This document shows, piece after piece, positions 53,882 to 61,343 of a DNA stretch of 64,000 nt (positions are counted from its first letter, which is position 1; each line of letters begins with the position of its first letter). Source of the stretch: Ruegeria arenilitoris (GTDB taxonomy: Bacteria > Pseudomonadota > Alphaproteobacteria > Rhodobacterales > Rhodobacteraceae); assembly GCF_013030265.1 (NCBI RefSeq), contig NZ_WPZQ01000007.1, positions 186,001 through 250,000 of the forward strand, given 5' to 3'. The position numbers and the translations under genes are program-made. Below the pieces are notes generated by a model that did not search any database, was not told where the DNA came from, and worked only from the letters and a program-made list of their open reading frames with translations.

Positions 53882-54463
53882 TTAGCGAAGCCCGTCCTTG
53901 CCTTTGGCATCTTCAGAGGTTAGCCCTCCAACGCGTGGCAACGGGCGGCCACTGTCTGTGACCGCTACGGCCACCATGATTTCATTGGCCCGAGGAGCGT
54001 CGTTCAGCTGCACTTCGATCCCATCAAAATGAGAACGTACATAGGCCGCATCCTTGTGGCCCAGAGGTACGTCCAGCACTTGTCCGGGACTGCCCATCTT
54101 CTTTGATGACGGAACCAGAGCCGCACCTTTCTCGACCTCTTTGCGTAACGGAGCGCCCAGTTTCGGATGCAGGATCGCAGCGGCATGCTCCAACTCGCCG
54201 TTTTCACCGACCATCGCTGATTTGCCATAACTTTCGGCTTGTTCCGGTGTGATACCCAGGGCTTCGACGCAACGGCGGCCAAGTAGTGCGCCCAGTTCCG
54301 CACCTGTCTCCATCAACGGCGTCAGATCCTCGACATACTGTCCAGCGAACGGGTTTTCGATTACTGCGACGGCCACTGCCTTGCGGGTGGCAGGTGATAT
54401 CTGCCGTCCTGCCTCGATGTGTGTTTCTTCGATGTTGACGGCAATCTTGCGAATTTTGGTCAT
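53882..54463 (-). CDS. AA_synth (DUF1185) family protein, copy B
   Basis: A 193-residue protein beginning MTKIRKIAVNIEETHIEAGR. Landmarks are AVIENPFAGQYVEDLTPLME, the YGKSAMVGENGELEHAAAIL block, and VPSSKKMGSPGQVLDVPLGHKDAAYVRSHFD. It is clearly a paralogue of the preceding gene product, with the same blocks in the same order. The family is annotated as amino acid synthesis protein, but no biochemical function is established that I know of. The ATG overlaps the upstream stop by four bases, so the two proteins are coupled and may form a heteromer. Confidence 0.85.
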   Translation of the reverse strand: MTKIRKIAVNIEETHIEAGRQISPATRKAVAVAVIENPFAGQYVEDLTPLMETGAELGALLGRRCVEALGITPEQAESYGKSAMVGENGELEHAAAILHPKLGAPLRKEVEKGAALVPSSKKMGSPGQVLDVPLGHKDAAYVRSHFDGIEVQLNDAPRANEIMVAVAVTDSGRPLPRVGGLTSEDAKGKDGLR

Positions 54464-55041
54464 CGCAGCCCATCCTCTCCTTTGATATCCCAAGCTTCAA
54501 GCCCGCCCGAACGCGAATGAACACGCGGCCCGGTGGTCATGACCAAAGCGAATGCAAGCTCTCCTGCGCGCGGTGCATCGTTGCTTCCGACCTCCATGCT
54601 GTCGAAATGACTACGAACGTAAGAAGCGTTGATGTGAGTGATTGGCACATCCAGCCGCGCACCGACGCCACCCACTTTCTTTGAGGACGGGACGATTGCA
54701 TTTGCCTGGCCCAACAATTGCCGCATCGCGTAGCCACCGGGAGCGTGCCACAGCGCGCCATGCTCCAACTCTCCGGCTTCACCCACAAGAGAACCCTTGC
54801 CATAACCCTCGATGATGTCGGGTCCTCCCAGCATGTCGATGAGCTTTTGCGCCATTTCCAGTCCCAGTGGCTTCAGGTCTTCCATGAAGCCCGTGATTTC
54901 AGGCTCATAGCGCCCCGCGAACGGGTTGGAGATAATAGCGAGTGCCGATGCGCGGTATAGAGGTTTGTCCGGGGAGGGTCCGCCTTCGTGAAAAACTTCT
55001 TCCAGCGAAAAAACCGTTTTCCGCAGTTGAACGTCAGGCAT
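54460..55041 (-). CDS. AA_synth (DUF1185) family protein, copy A
   Basis: A 193-residue paralogue of its downstream neighbour. It has RKTVFSLEEVFHEGG, ALAIISNPFAGRYEPEITGF, GYGKGSLVGEAGELEHGALW and VPSSKKVGGVGARLDVPITH. The conserved GExGELEHxAxxH-type block, with Glu and His residues, looks like a metal or catalytic site. The gene overlaps the UPF0280 gene by eight bases upstream and copy B by four bases downstream. Its position between ring-reduction genes suggests a step on the reduced heterocycle or ring-opened product, but this is inference. Confidence 0.85.
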   Translation of the reverse strand: MPDVQLRKTVFSLEEVFHEGGPSPDKPLYRASALAIISNPFAGRYEPEITGFMEDLKPLGLEMAQKLIDMLGGPDIIEGYGKGSLVGEAGELEHGALWHAPGGYAMRQLLGQANAIVPSSKKVGGVGARLDVPITHINASYVRSHFDSMEVGSNDAPRAGELAFALVMTTGPRVHSRSGGLEAWDIKGEDGLR

Positions 55042-55897
55042 ATTCGGGAATCCTTTGTATTGAAGAAGATACCATCCGGGTCGGCCCGATCTGGCAGCTA
55101 TGACCCTGAAGCGAAAGATGAGCGGCGCTGATCAGGCCCCTGGCTCTCATGTCTTCGGCTGCATCAAGACCGCGCTGCAGGGCGTCGCGGATTACTGGTG
55201 CAGTGAGCGCGCCAAATGAAACCGGGACCAGGCGCGTACCCAGATCGGTGTCATCTCGTAGCTCAATGGCCGGGACGCGATGGATTGCGGGGTGATCGGG
55301 AAGATCGACGGCATTGGCGATCAAGGTTGCCGCCACATCTGCTTGCGCCGCGCTTTGTGCAAGCACGGTCACGCTGTCAGCAATACCCAGGCTCAGACTG
55401 CGCCCACCGCGACCGGATGTGGCTACCCCGCCGATTCTATCTTCGGCGCAAAGAGCGATGCGCCCTAATTCCTGTCCTTCAAGACCGCTCATCGAAATGT
55501 TGAAGGTCTGGCCCGGCCCGAGAAAAATGGCTATATCGCCGCCGTTGTTGACGGATGCACGGTTCAGAGATGCGGCATCGCGCATCGCGCTCAGCACGTC
55601 GTCGGCAACTGCCCCTGCGACAGCGGCCATGCGAGTGACAAAAACACGAGCATGAGCGCGCGCGGCCTTGTCCATGCGTCGGGCGATCTGGCCATTCGGG
55701 TATGGGCAGTCCGAGGTCAGGGGTTGTCGAAGTAGTTCAAGCTCTTCCACCAGTTCCTGCAGCACCGATTGGAACCGGCAGTGCGCGGCCTCAAACGCAT
55801 GTTCCCGCTCACCTTCGGCGTCGACGATCAGGTCGATCGGCCCATGCTGCAGATGCAGCCGCTGTCCACAAGGAAGTATGGCGGAAACCGGTTTCAT
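55034..55897 (-). CDS. UPF0280 family protein (ApbE-related fold)
   Basis: A 287-residue protein of the UPF0280 family, which belongs structurally to the ApbE-like superfamily. Landmarks are MAAVAGAVADDVLSAM, SVNNGGDIAIFLGPGQTFNI and GGVATSGRGGRSLSLGIADSVTVLA, which mirror the ApbE core blocks (NxGGD, TSG...SHIIDP). ApbE proteins attach FMN covalently to target proteins. The gene begins directly after the 6-hydroxynicotinate reductase-like gene, and that reductase in Eubacterium barkeri carries a covalently bound flavin. I infer a flavin-attachment or maturation role. The family has no assigned activity that I know of. Confidence 0.82.
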   Translation of the reverse strand: MKPVSAILPCGQRLHLQHGPIDLIVDAEGEREHAFEAAHCRFQSVLQELVEELELLRQPLTSDCPYPNGQIARRMDKAARAHARVFVTRMAAVAGAVADDVLSAMRDAASLNRASVNNGGDIAIFLGPGQTFNISMSGLEGQELGRIALCAEDRIGGVATSGRGGRSLSLGIADSVTVLAQSAAQADVAATLIANAVDLPDHPAIHRVPAIELRDDTDLGTRLVPVSFGALTAPVIRDALQRGLDAAEDMRARGLISAAHLSLQGHSCQIGPTRMVSSSIQRIPEYA

Positions 55898-57397
55898 CTA
55901 GCCCGAAGTGCCTTTCGCCCATCTGTAGTTGGCAGAGGCCATCGGGTCTGGCTGGTTTTGGAACTGATCTACCTTGCGGGTCTCGTCTGAGACAACATCC
56001 GCAACGGGCTTGATTTCGTTCATGTGCCCACCCAGTGTCCCGTAGTCACTGACGCGCATGGTGAACTCGATCGGAGCAACAAGGGCAGGGGTCGGCACAT
56101 ATCCGAACGAGCCTGTGGGCATATCCAGGACATCCACCATCACGGTAATCCCACCACCAGGCCAGACAAAAGCTTCGGCCCCGCCGCAGGAGACGAATGT
56201 CAGTGAATCCTTGACGGATTTTGTCAGCCGCACCGGGTTTTCGGTGACTCCGGCGCGCAGGCTTCCGCCCGCGCCTCCCATGAACAGAACCGAACAGACC
56301 GAAGGTTCGCAATTCTCCGCAATCAGTTCAGCCGATGCCTTGAGCGCTGGAGGGATATCCGCAGACAGTGGTTTCAGATCAGCATCGAGTTCATAATATC
56401 CGTATTGTTCACCTGTGGTCGAGACCATCAACAGTTTCAGGCCTTCCCGGGCAAACTTCGCGTTGAAATCACCCAGTATCTTGAGCGGATCCTCAATATC
56501 CGTGCCGCCCCAGCCAGTCCCCGGTTCGGCCACATTGAAATAGCGCCCGGGCGTCGAGCGGCGTCCGTTAATTTTGATGCCGGTCGGTTCGACATCCAGC
56601 AGTTTGCCAGCCTGATGCTCGGACAGTACTCCGGTGATGTGATCGTCTACCACCACAACATCATCCACGTGATCGACCCACTGCTTGGCAAACATGCCGA
56701 TCGTGGCGGATCCGCAGCCGACCCGCATCAGCTTTTCCTCGACTCCGTTGATAATGGGTGCTTTACCTGCCTGAACGACGACGGTGGTTTCGTGGCCCTC
56801 ATCGCCGATCACCATCTCGACAGCCTCGCGGTTGCACAGCCGCAGAAGAGCGTCGCAGGTGACCCGCCCCTCTTTCTTGCTGCCGCCGGTGAGATGTTCA
56901 ACCCCGCCCAGAGATAGCATTTTCGAGCCGTATTCTGAGGTCATTACATGACCGATCGGTTCGCCATCAACACGGACAATATCGCGCTCGTGCCCGATGT
57001 GACGGTCGGTGTCGATCTTAACCTTCACGCCGCAATACGAGAAAATCCCTTCAGTCACGACCGTGACCATGTCCACACCTTCGACCTCCTGGCTGACGAT
57101 GAAGGGGGCGGGTTTATAGTCCGGATATGTCGTACCTGCGCCCACAGCGGTCACAAATGGCCGTTTACCCTGAACTATGTCACCGTCCCAGTCATTCGGG
57201 CCGGAGCTGTCCTTCATGAACGGCACAAGCCGGGTGTTTTCAGTACTTTCGATGATGGTCAGCGCGTCGAGGCGTACCAGATCTCCACCATGGTTGGCAT
57301 AGCGATCGCATGCTCCGGCTTTGCCGTCTGCGATGAAGCACATCACCGGGCAGGCGTCGCATCGGATTTTCTCCGGCTTTGCACGATCAGTTGCCAT
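55898..57397 (-). CDS. 6-hydroxynicotinate reductase-like Fe-S flavoprotein
   Basis: A 499-residue protein. Four N-terminal cysteines in CDACPVMCFIADGKAGACDR (Cys13, 16, 20, 30) form a likely [4Fe-4S] site. Further blocks are VVTEGIFSYCGVKVKIDTDRHIG, MRVGCGSATIGMF, NGRRSTPGRYF, SVLFMGGAGGSLRAGVTENP and FVSCGGAEAFVWPGGG. I recognise it as the family annotated 6-hydroxynicotinate reductase. In Eubacterium barkeri this enzyme uses reduced ferredoxin to convert 6-hydroxynicotinate to 1,4,5,6-tetrahydro-6-oxonicotinate and holds Fe-S clusters and a covalent flavin. It sits between the molybdenum hydroxylase and UPF0280 genes. Other hydroxylated N-heteroaromatics are possible substrates. Confidence 0.8.
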   Translation of the reverse strand: MATDRAKPEKIRCDACPVMCFIADGKAGACDRYANHGGDLVRLDALTIIESTENTRLVPFMKDSSGPNDWDGDIVQGKRPFVTAVGAGTTYPDYKPAPFIVSQEVEGVDMVTVVTEGIFSYCGVKVKIDTDRHIGHERDIVRVDGEPIGHVMTSEYGSKMLSLGGVEHLTGGSKKEGRVTCDALLRLCNREAVEMVIGDEGHETTVVVQAGKAPIINGVEEKLMRVGCGSATIGMFAKQWVDHVDDVVVVDDHITGVLSEHQAGKLLDVEPTGIKINGRRSTPGRYFNVAEPGTGWGGTDIEDPLKILGDFNAKFAREGLKLLMVSTTGEQYGYYELDADLKPLSADIPPALKASAELIAENCEPSVCSVLFMGGAGGSLRAGVTENPVRLTKSVKDSLTFVSCGGAEAFVWPGGGITVMVDVLDMPTGSFGYVPTPALVAPIEFTMRVSDYGTLGGHMNEIKPVADVVSDETRKVDQFQNQPDPMASANYRWAKGTSG

Positions 57398-60137
57398 TCT
57401 CGTTTTCCTTGATTGCCGCGCGCAGTCGGGAGGGTGTCGCGGGAAGTCGTTTCAACCGGACACCGCAGGCGCGTTTAATTGCATTCAGAAGAGCGGGCGC
57501 AGTTGGAATAAGCACATGCTCACCCAACCCTTTGGCGCCGTAAGGGCCATGGGCGTCTTCTTCTTCGATGATGATCGTTTCGATCGGAGGAATGTCACCT
57601 ATGGTTGGGATCAGATAGTCGTGCAGGTTTTCGGTGCGGCCCGGGAGGTATTCCTCCATCAGCGTCATACCAAGCCCCTGGGCAATGCCGCCCTGCACCT
57701 GTCCTTCTACCAGCATCGGGTTGATTGCCTTGCCGACATCATGGGAGGCGAAGAATTTCACAGGTTTCACAGTGCCCAGCTTTGTGTCCACTTCGACCAC
57801 CGCCAGATGCGCGGCATAGCCGAATTGTGCGTAGGGCACGCCCTGACCGTTTTCGTCCAATGGCTTGGTTGGCGGGTCATAGGTTTCCTCAGCCCGCAGG
57901 ACATATCCCTCTGCATCGGCGGCGAGCGTGCTGAGGTCGATCCGGTGGGATTGTCCGTTTTCGTTCACCTCTAGCATACCTGCTGAAAACGTGATCTTTG
58001 CATCCGGCCCGGCATTCACACGGGCCAGAATCTGCGCGCGCAATGCTTCACCTGACAGGCGCGCGGCGCTGCCCGATACATAGGTCTGACGTGATGCAGA
58101 TGTTTTGCCCGCGTCCGGCGTGACGTCCGTATCGCTACCGATCAGCTCGATTAACTCAACAGGAACTCCCAAAGCCGTTGCAAAGATTTGAGTGATGACC
58201 GTGTTTGCACCCTGACCGATATCCATCGCCCCCTGATGCAGAACCAAAGTGCCGTCCGCCCGAATGCCGGACTTTATGGTCGAAGGGTTGGGCAGAGAGG
58301 TGTTGCCGCACCCATACCAGCCCGCAGAAACGCCGACGCCGCGCCTGAGAGTATCATTGCGCGCGTTGAATGCCTCTGCCGCGTCACGTTCCGCTTTCCA
58401 TGCGGGTTGCAACGCCTCGAGGCAAGCGCGAATGCCGACACCCTGCTCGAAGACCTGACCGCAAACTGTAGGTGTTCCATTTTCAAGGGCATTTCGAATG
58501 CGAAACTCAAGCGGGTCCATATTCAGTTTGTCCGCCAGCTCGTCAAACAGGCTTTCCTGAGCAATTGCGGATTGAGGAACACCAAATCCACGAAACGCCC
58601 CGGACGGCGGACAGTGCGTGTGAATGCCTTTGGCCTCGGCGCGATAGTCCGCAATTTTGTAGGGGCCTGAGGCGTGGACCGGCACCCGATTTGCGACGGT
58701 TGGCCCCCAACTTGCATAAGCACCTGTGTTGAACAGACCGTCAAATGTCATGCCGCTGACCCGGCCATCGTTTGTAGCGCCAATCGTTACCCAAATGTCC
58801 GACGGATGGCGTTTGGTTGTCGATTGCATAGACTCGGTGCGTGAGTATGTCAGACGAACAGGTTTTCCGGTTCGTAAGGCTGCAAGAGCAAGATAGGGCT
58901 GCACCGAAAGGTCAAGTTTGGAGCCGAACCCTCCTCCGACACCCGTCGGTATGATGCGTATTTGATCACGGGGCATGCCCAGAACGATTTCCAGCGAATC
59001 CAGATCCATGACCGGTGCTTGAGTACATGCATGCACTTCAACGCGGCCATCCACGATCTCGGCATATCCGGCTTCCGGCTCAATATAGCCATGCTCGATG
59101 AAACCTGAGCGAAAGTAACCTTCGGCAACCACGTCAGCCCGCGCGATGGCTTCATCCGGGTCACCGCATTTGACGAATCCGCCACACATGACGTTGCCGT
59201 CACGCCCGTCATGCAACTGCGGCGCCTCTGGTGTCATTGCTTCCTGAATAAGCAGGGAAGCCGAGCGCTCGTCCCAGCTTACAGGGAAGGAGTTCGGATC
59301 GAAGGTCGCCATCATCTCAGGTGTACCAACAACTGCGGCAACCGCCTCGCCGCGAAACCGCGCCTCGGTTTCAGCAAATACCGGCTGGTCGGCGAAATCG
59401 GGGATTACACCAAATATGTTACGGCCCGGAACATCGGTTGCTGTCAGAACCGCCTCGACGCCCGAAGTATCCTGAACCCATGTTTGCAAATCCCCAAAGG
59501 TGAAACCCGCCCGATGATAGGGCGAGCGGATTACGGCGATTTCCAGCGTGCCAGATGGTGCGACATCGTCGCCAAACAGCTCAGCCCCGGTCACCTTGTC
59601 ATGGCCATCCACCCGGCGGATGGCATCTCCTGCATGACCGATGGATGGTGTCGGTTCAGTTGCGGTTCCTGCTGCAACCACTGCATCGATGATCTTGCGA
59701 TATCCGGTGCAGCGACAGAGGACGCCTCCAAGCGCATCCTGAACCTGTTGAACGTCTGGTTGGGGCGTCTCGCGAAGCAACGCAACAGCTGCAGTCATCA
59801 TTCCGGGCGTGCAGATCCCACATTGGGCGGCACCATGGTTCTGAAAACTCGTTGCAAGCTGTTTCGTGATCAGATCGTTCTGTGATAGTCCGCCGAGCGT
59901 TTCAACCGAGCGACCTGCGACCTGTTGTGCCGGCATAAGGCAAGCACAGACAGGATCACCATCGACAAGTACTGTACACGCGCCACAGTCTCCGGCATTG
60001 CACCCAATCTTGACGTCACGCGCGTTGAGACGCTCGCGAAGAGTATCAGAAAGACGTTCGCCAACCCGGGCAACTATACTGGCGACCTGCCCGTTCAGAA
60101 GGAATTCGGTTGTGATTTCATCGGCCGGCTTATCCAT
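57387..60137 (-). CDS. Molybdenum hydroxylase: [2Fe-2S] domain fused to molybdopterin subunit (xanthine dehydrogenase family)
   Basis: A 916-residue fusion. Residues about 10-160 are the two-cluster domain (Cys46, 51, 54, 64 plant-type; Cys106, 109, 141, 143). Residues about 175-910 are the Moco domains, with GVGGGFGSKLDLS, GAFRGFGVPQS, MDIGQGANTVITQ and the catalytic Glu in AKGLGEHVLIP. The FAD subunit is separate and upstream. Such enzymes hydroxylate N-heteroaromatics next to the ring nitrogen using water. Beside the ring-reductase gene, nicotinate to 6-hydroxynicotinate is the leading prediction. The start at 60137 (MDKPADEI) overlaps the FAD gene by eight bases. Confidence 0.88.
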   Translation of the reverse strand: MDKPADEITTEFLLNGQVASIVARVGERLSDTLRERLNARDVKIGCNAGDCGACTVLVDGDPVCACLMPAQQVAGRSVETLGGLSQNDLITKQLATSFQNHGAAQCGICTPGMMTAAVALLRETPQPDVQQVQDALGGVLCRCTGYRKIIDAVVAAGTATEPTPSIGHAGDAIRRVDGHDKVTGAELFGDDVAPSGTLEIAVIRSPYHRAGFTFGDLQTWVQDTSGVEAVLTATDVPGRNIFGVIPDFADQPVFAETEARFRGEAVAAVVGTPEMMATFDPNSFPVSWDERSASLLIQEAMTPEAPQLHDGRDGNVMCGGFVKCGDPDEAIARADVVAEGYFRSGFIEHGYIEPEAGYAEIVDGRVEVHACTQAPVMDLDSLEIVLGMPRDQIRIIPTGVGGGFGSKLDLSVQPYLALAALRTGKPVRLTYSRTESMQSTTKRHPSDIWVTIGATNDGRVSGMTFDGLFNTGAYASWGPTVANRVPVHASGPYKIADYRAEAKGIHTHCPPSGAFRGFGVPQSAIAQESLFDELADKLNMDPLEFRIRNALENGTPTVCGQVFEQGVGIRACLEALQPAWKAERDAAEAFNARNDTLRRGVGVSAGWYGCGNTSLPNPSTIKSGIRADGTLVLHQGAMDIGQGANTVITQIFATALGVPVELIELIGSDTDVTPDAGKTSASRQTYVSGSAARLSGEALRAQILARVNAGPDAKITFSAGMLEVNENGQSHRIDLSTLAADAEGYVLRAEETYDPPTKPLDENGQGVPYAQFGYAAHLAVVEVDTKLGTVKPVKFFASHDVGKAINPMLVEGQVQGGIAQGLGMTLMEEYLPGRTENLHDYLIPTIGDIPPIETIIIEEEDAHGPYGAKGLGEHVLIPTAPALLNAIKRACGVRLKRLPATPSRLRAAIKENENGN

Positions 60138-60972
60138 GGAACTGACCCGCCTCTTTGATCGCTCTGGCACATTGTTCTGCGGCAGCTTCCAGCCGGTATC
60201 CGGCACTGCCGCGAACGTCATCAATCGGGCTGAGAGAGTTCAGATGATCCGGGCTGACCCTGACATCTTCGATCTGTTGACCAATTAACTCCTGCTCGAG
60301 TTCGGGCAGACGTTGCGCCACTGCGGAACACGCCCCCACTGCGACACGTGCGTGAGCGATGCAGCCATCCTGATCCAGACCTATGACCACCGAGGTCATC
60401 GTGATCGAGATTACCAGATACCGTCGTGCACCCAGTTTCTCAAAATGTCCGACGGATCCTTTTGGCGGATCGGGCAGATAGATCGCGGTAACCATCTCGT
60501 CATCTGCCAGCGCAGTCCGGCGCACGCCGGTAACGAAATCCTGTAGCGGAAGTTCCTGAACCCCGCGGACCGAGCCAATTTCTATGCTGGCATCCAAGGT
60601 CAGAAGGGGCGGAACGCCATCTGCTGCCGGAGACGCATTACACAGGTTTCCGGCAACCGTTCCGCTGTTCTGAATTTGCAGGCTTCCAACCTCACGGGCT
60701 GCGGCTTGCAATCCGCGAAACGCAGGGGGCAGATTTGCACGCGCTACGTCCGTCCAGCGTGTCGCTGCCCCTATTTTCCAGCGCTTTTGGTCAAAGGTGA
60801 CGCCTGCAATCCCGTCAATCCGGGTGACATCCATCATATCGGTACACAATTCGTGACGCTGCCGGGATGGAAAGAAGTCTGTTCCACCGGCGATTATGGC
60901 AAGGTCCTGAGAGGCGAGCATACTGAATGCTTCGTCAAATGAACCTGGTGTTAGATACCGCAATGCTGTCAT
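60130..60972 (-). CDS. Molybdenum hydroxylase FAD-binding subunit (xanthine dehydrogenase family)
   Basis: A 280-residue CoxM/XdhB-type subunit. The FAD motifs are LAIIAGGTDFFPSRQ (about 25-40) and QIQNSGTVAGNLCNASPAADGVPPLL (about 99-124). The GARRYLVISITM segment and a CO_deh_flav_C domain (about 170-275) follow. It takes electrons from the Moco/Fe-S chain of the fused subunit. The ATG at 60972 has AGGA directly adjoining, a poor spacing. A TTG at 61017 would read through the operator at 60993-61005, so I prefer the ATG or a TTG shortly after it. It is the first gene of the leftward array. Confidence 0.86.
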   Translation of the reverse strand: MTALRYLTPGSFDEAFSMLASQDLAIIAGGTDFFPSRQRHELCTDMMDVTRIDGIAGVTFDQKRWKIGAATRWTDVARANLPPAFRGLQAAAREVGSLQIQNSGTVAGNLCNASPAADGVPPLLTLDASIEIGSVRGVQELPLQDFVTGVRRTALADDEMVTAIYLPDPPKGSVGHFEKLGARRYLVISITMTSVVIGLDQDGCIAHARVAVGACSAVAQRLPELEQELIGQQIEDVRVSPDHLNSLSPIDDVRGSAGYRLEAAAEQCARAIKEAGQFHG

Positions 60973-60992
60973 TCCTGATGGCGAGCTTTCTG

Positions 60993-61005
60993 TTTGTATA
61001 CTAAT
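60993..61005. promoter_or_regulatory. MarR-type operator upstream of the molybdenum hydroxylase operon
   Basis: TTTGTATACTAAT is the exact reverse complement of the core ATTAGTATACAAA upstream of fdxA (46234-46246). It lies 21 bases upstream of the FAD-subunit ATG, where a repressor would cover the transcription or translation start region. Confidence 0.65.
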
Positions 61006-61264
61006 GATATTAGGCAATCGAAAAAAAAGTCAACGATTTGTTTGAGGATCATTTGTTCTTCCGTGGAAGGCTGGCGCTGGGGGCTGCAATTTCACCAAGA
61101 TTGCCGCCTACTGTCATATTTTTATGGCTCAACGAACCAGATGGCGGTTCCATTGGCCATTGCGTCGGGCTGGCTGCTCTTACTTGGGCGAGTCAAAGAA
61201 ATGCTAATTCCGGAACTCACTTTTCATCAGTAATTCGTTGACACACTAACATTCCCTAGCAACT

Positions 61265-61282
61265 ATAGTGATCGATCACTCA
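61265..61282. promoter_or_regulatory. TetR-type operator upstream of the right-hand Liv importer
   Basis: ATAGTGATCGATCACTCA contains the perfect 12-base palindrome GTGATCGATCAC (61268-61279). It overlaps a possible -10 element TATAGT and lies 62 bases upstream of the binding-protein start. It is the third member of the TTAGTGAWCGWTCACTAA-like set. Confidence 0.6.
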
Positions 61283-61343
61283 CCTAGATGTGAATCCACT
61301 GGCGGATCAAAATCGACCGCTTGATGTCAAAAGGGAGGAAGAA

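Larger units (their letters stand above)
60973..61343. other. Divergent intergenic region between the hydroxylase operon and the right-hand importer
   Basis: These 371 bases hold no gene I can support. They contain the MarR-type motif (60993-61005) on the hydroxylase side and the TetR-type palindrome (61265-61282) on the importer side. A possible TTGACA (61238-61243) and TATAGT (61264-61269) pair has an over-long 20-base spacer. The middle (about 61040-61225) has short open frames without a ribosome site or recognisable product. Confidence 0.7.

Noticed and set aside
61038..61241. Short open frames in the hydroxylase/importer intergenic region
   Set aside because: No ribosome site, no family resemblance, and the stretch is flanked by operator motifs; I treat it as non-coding.
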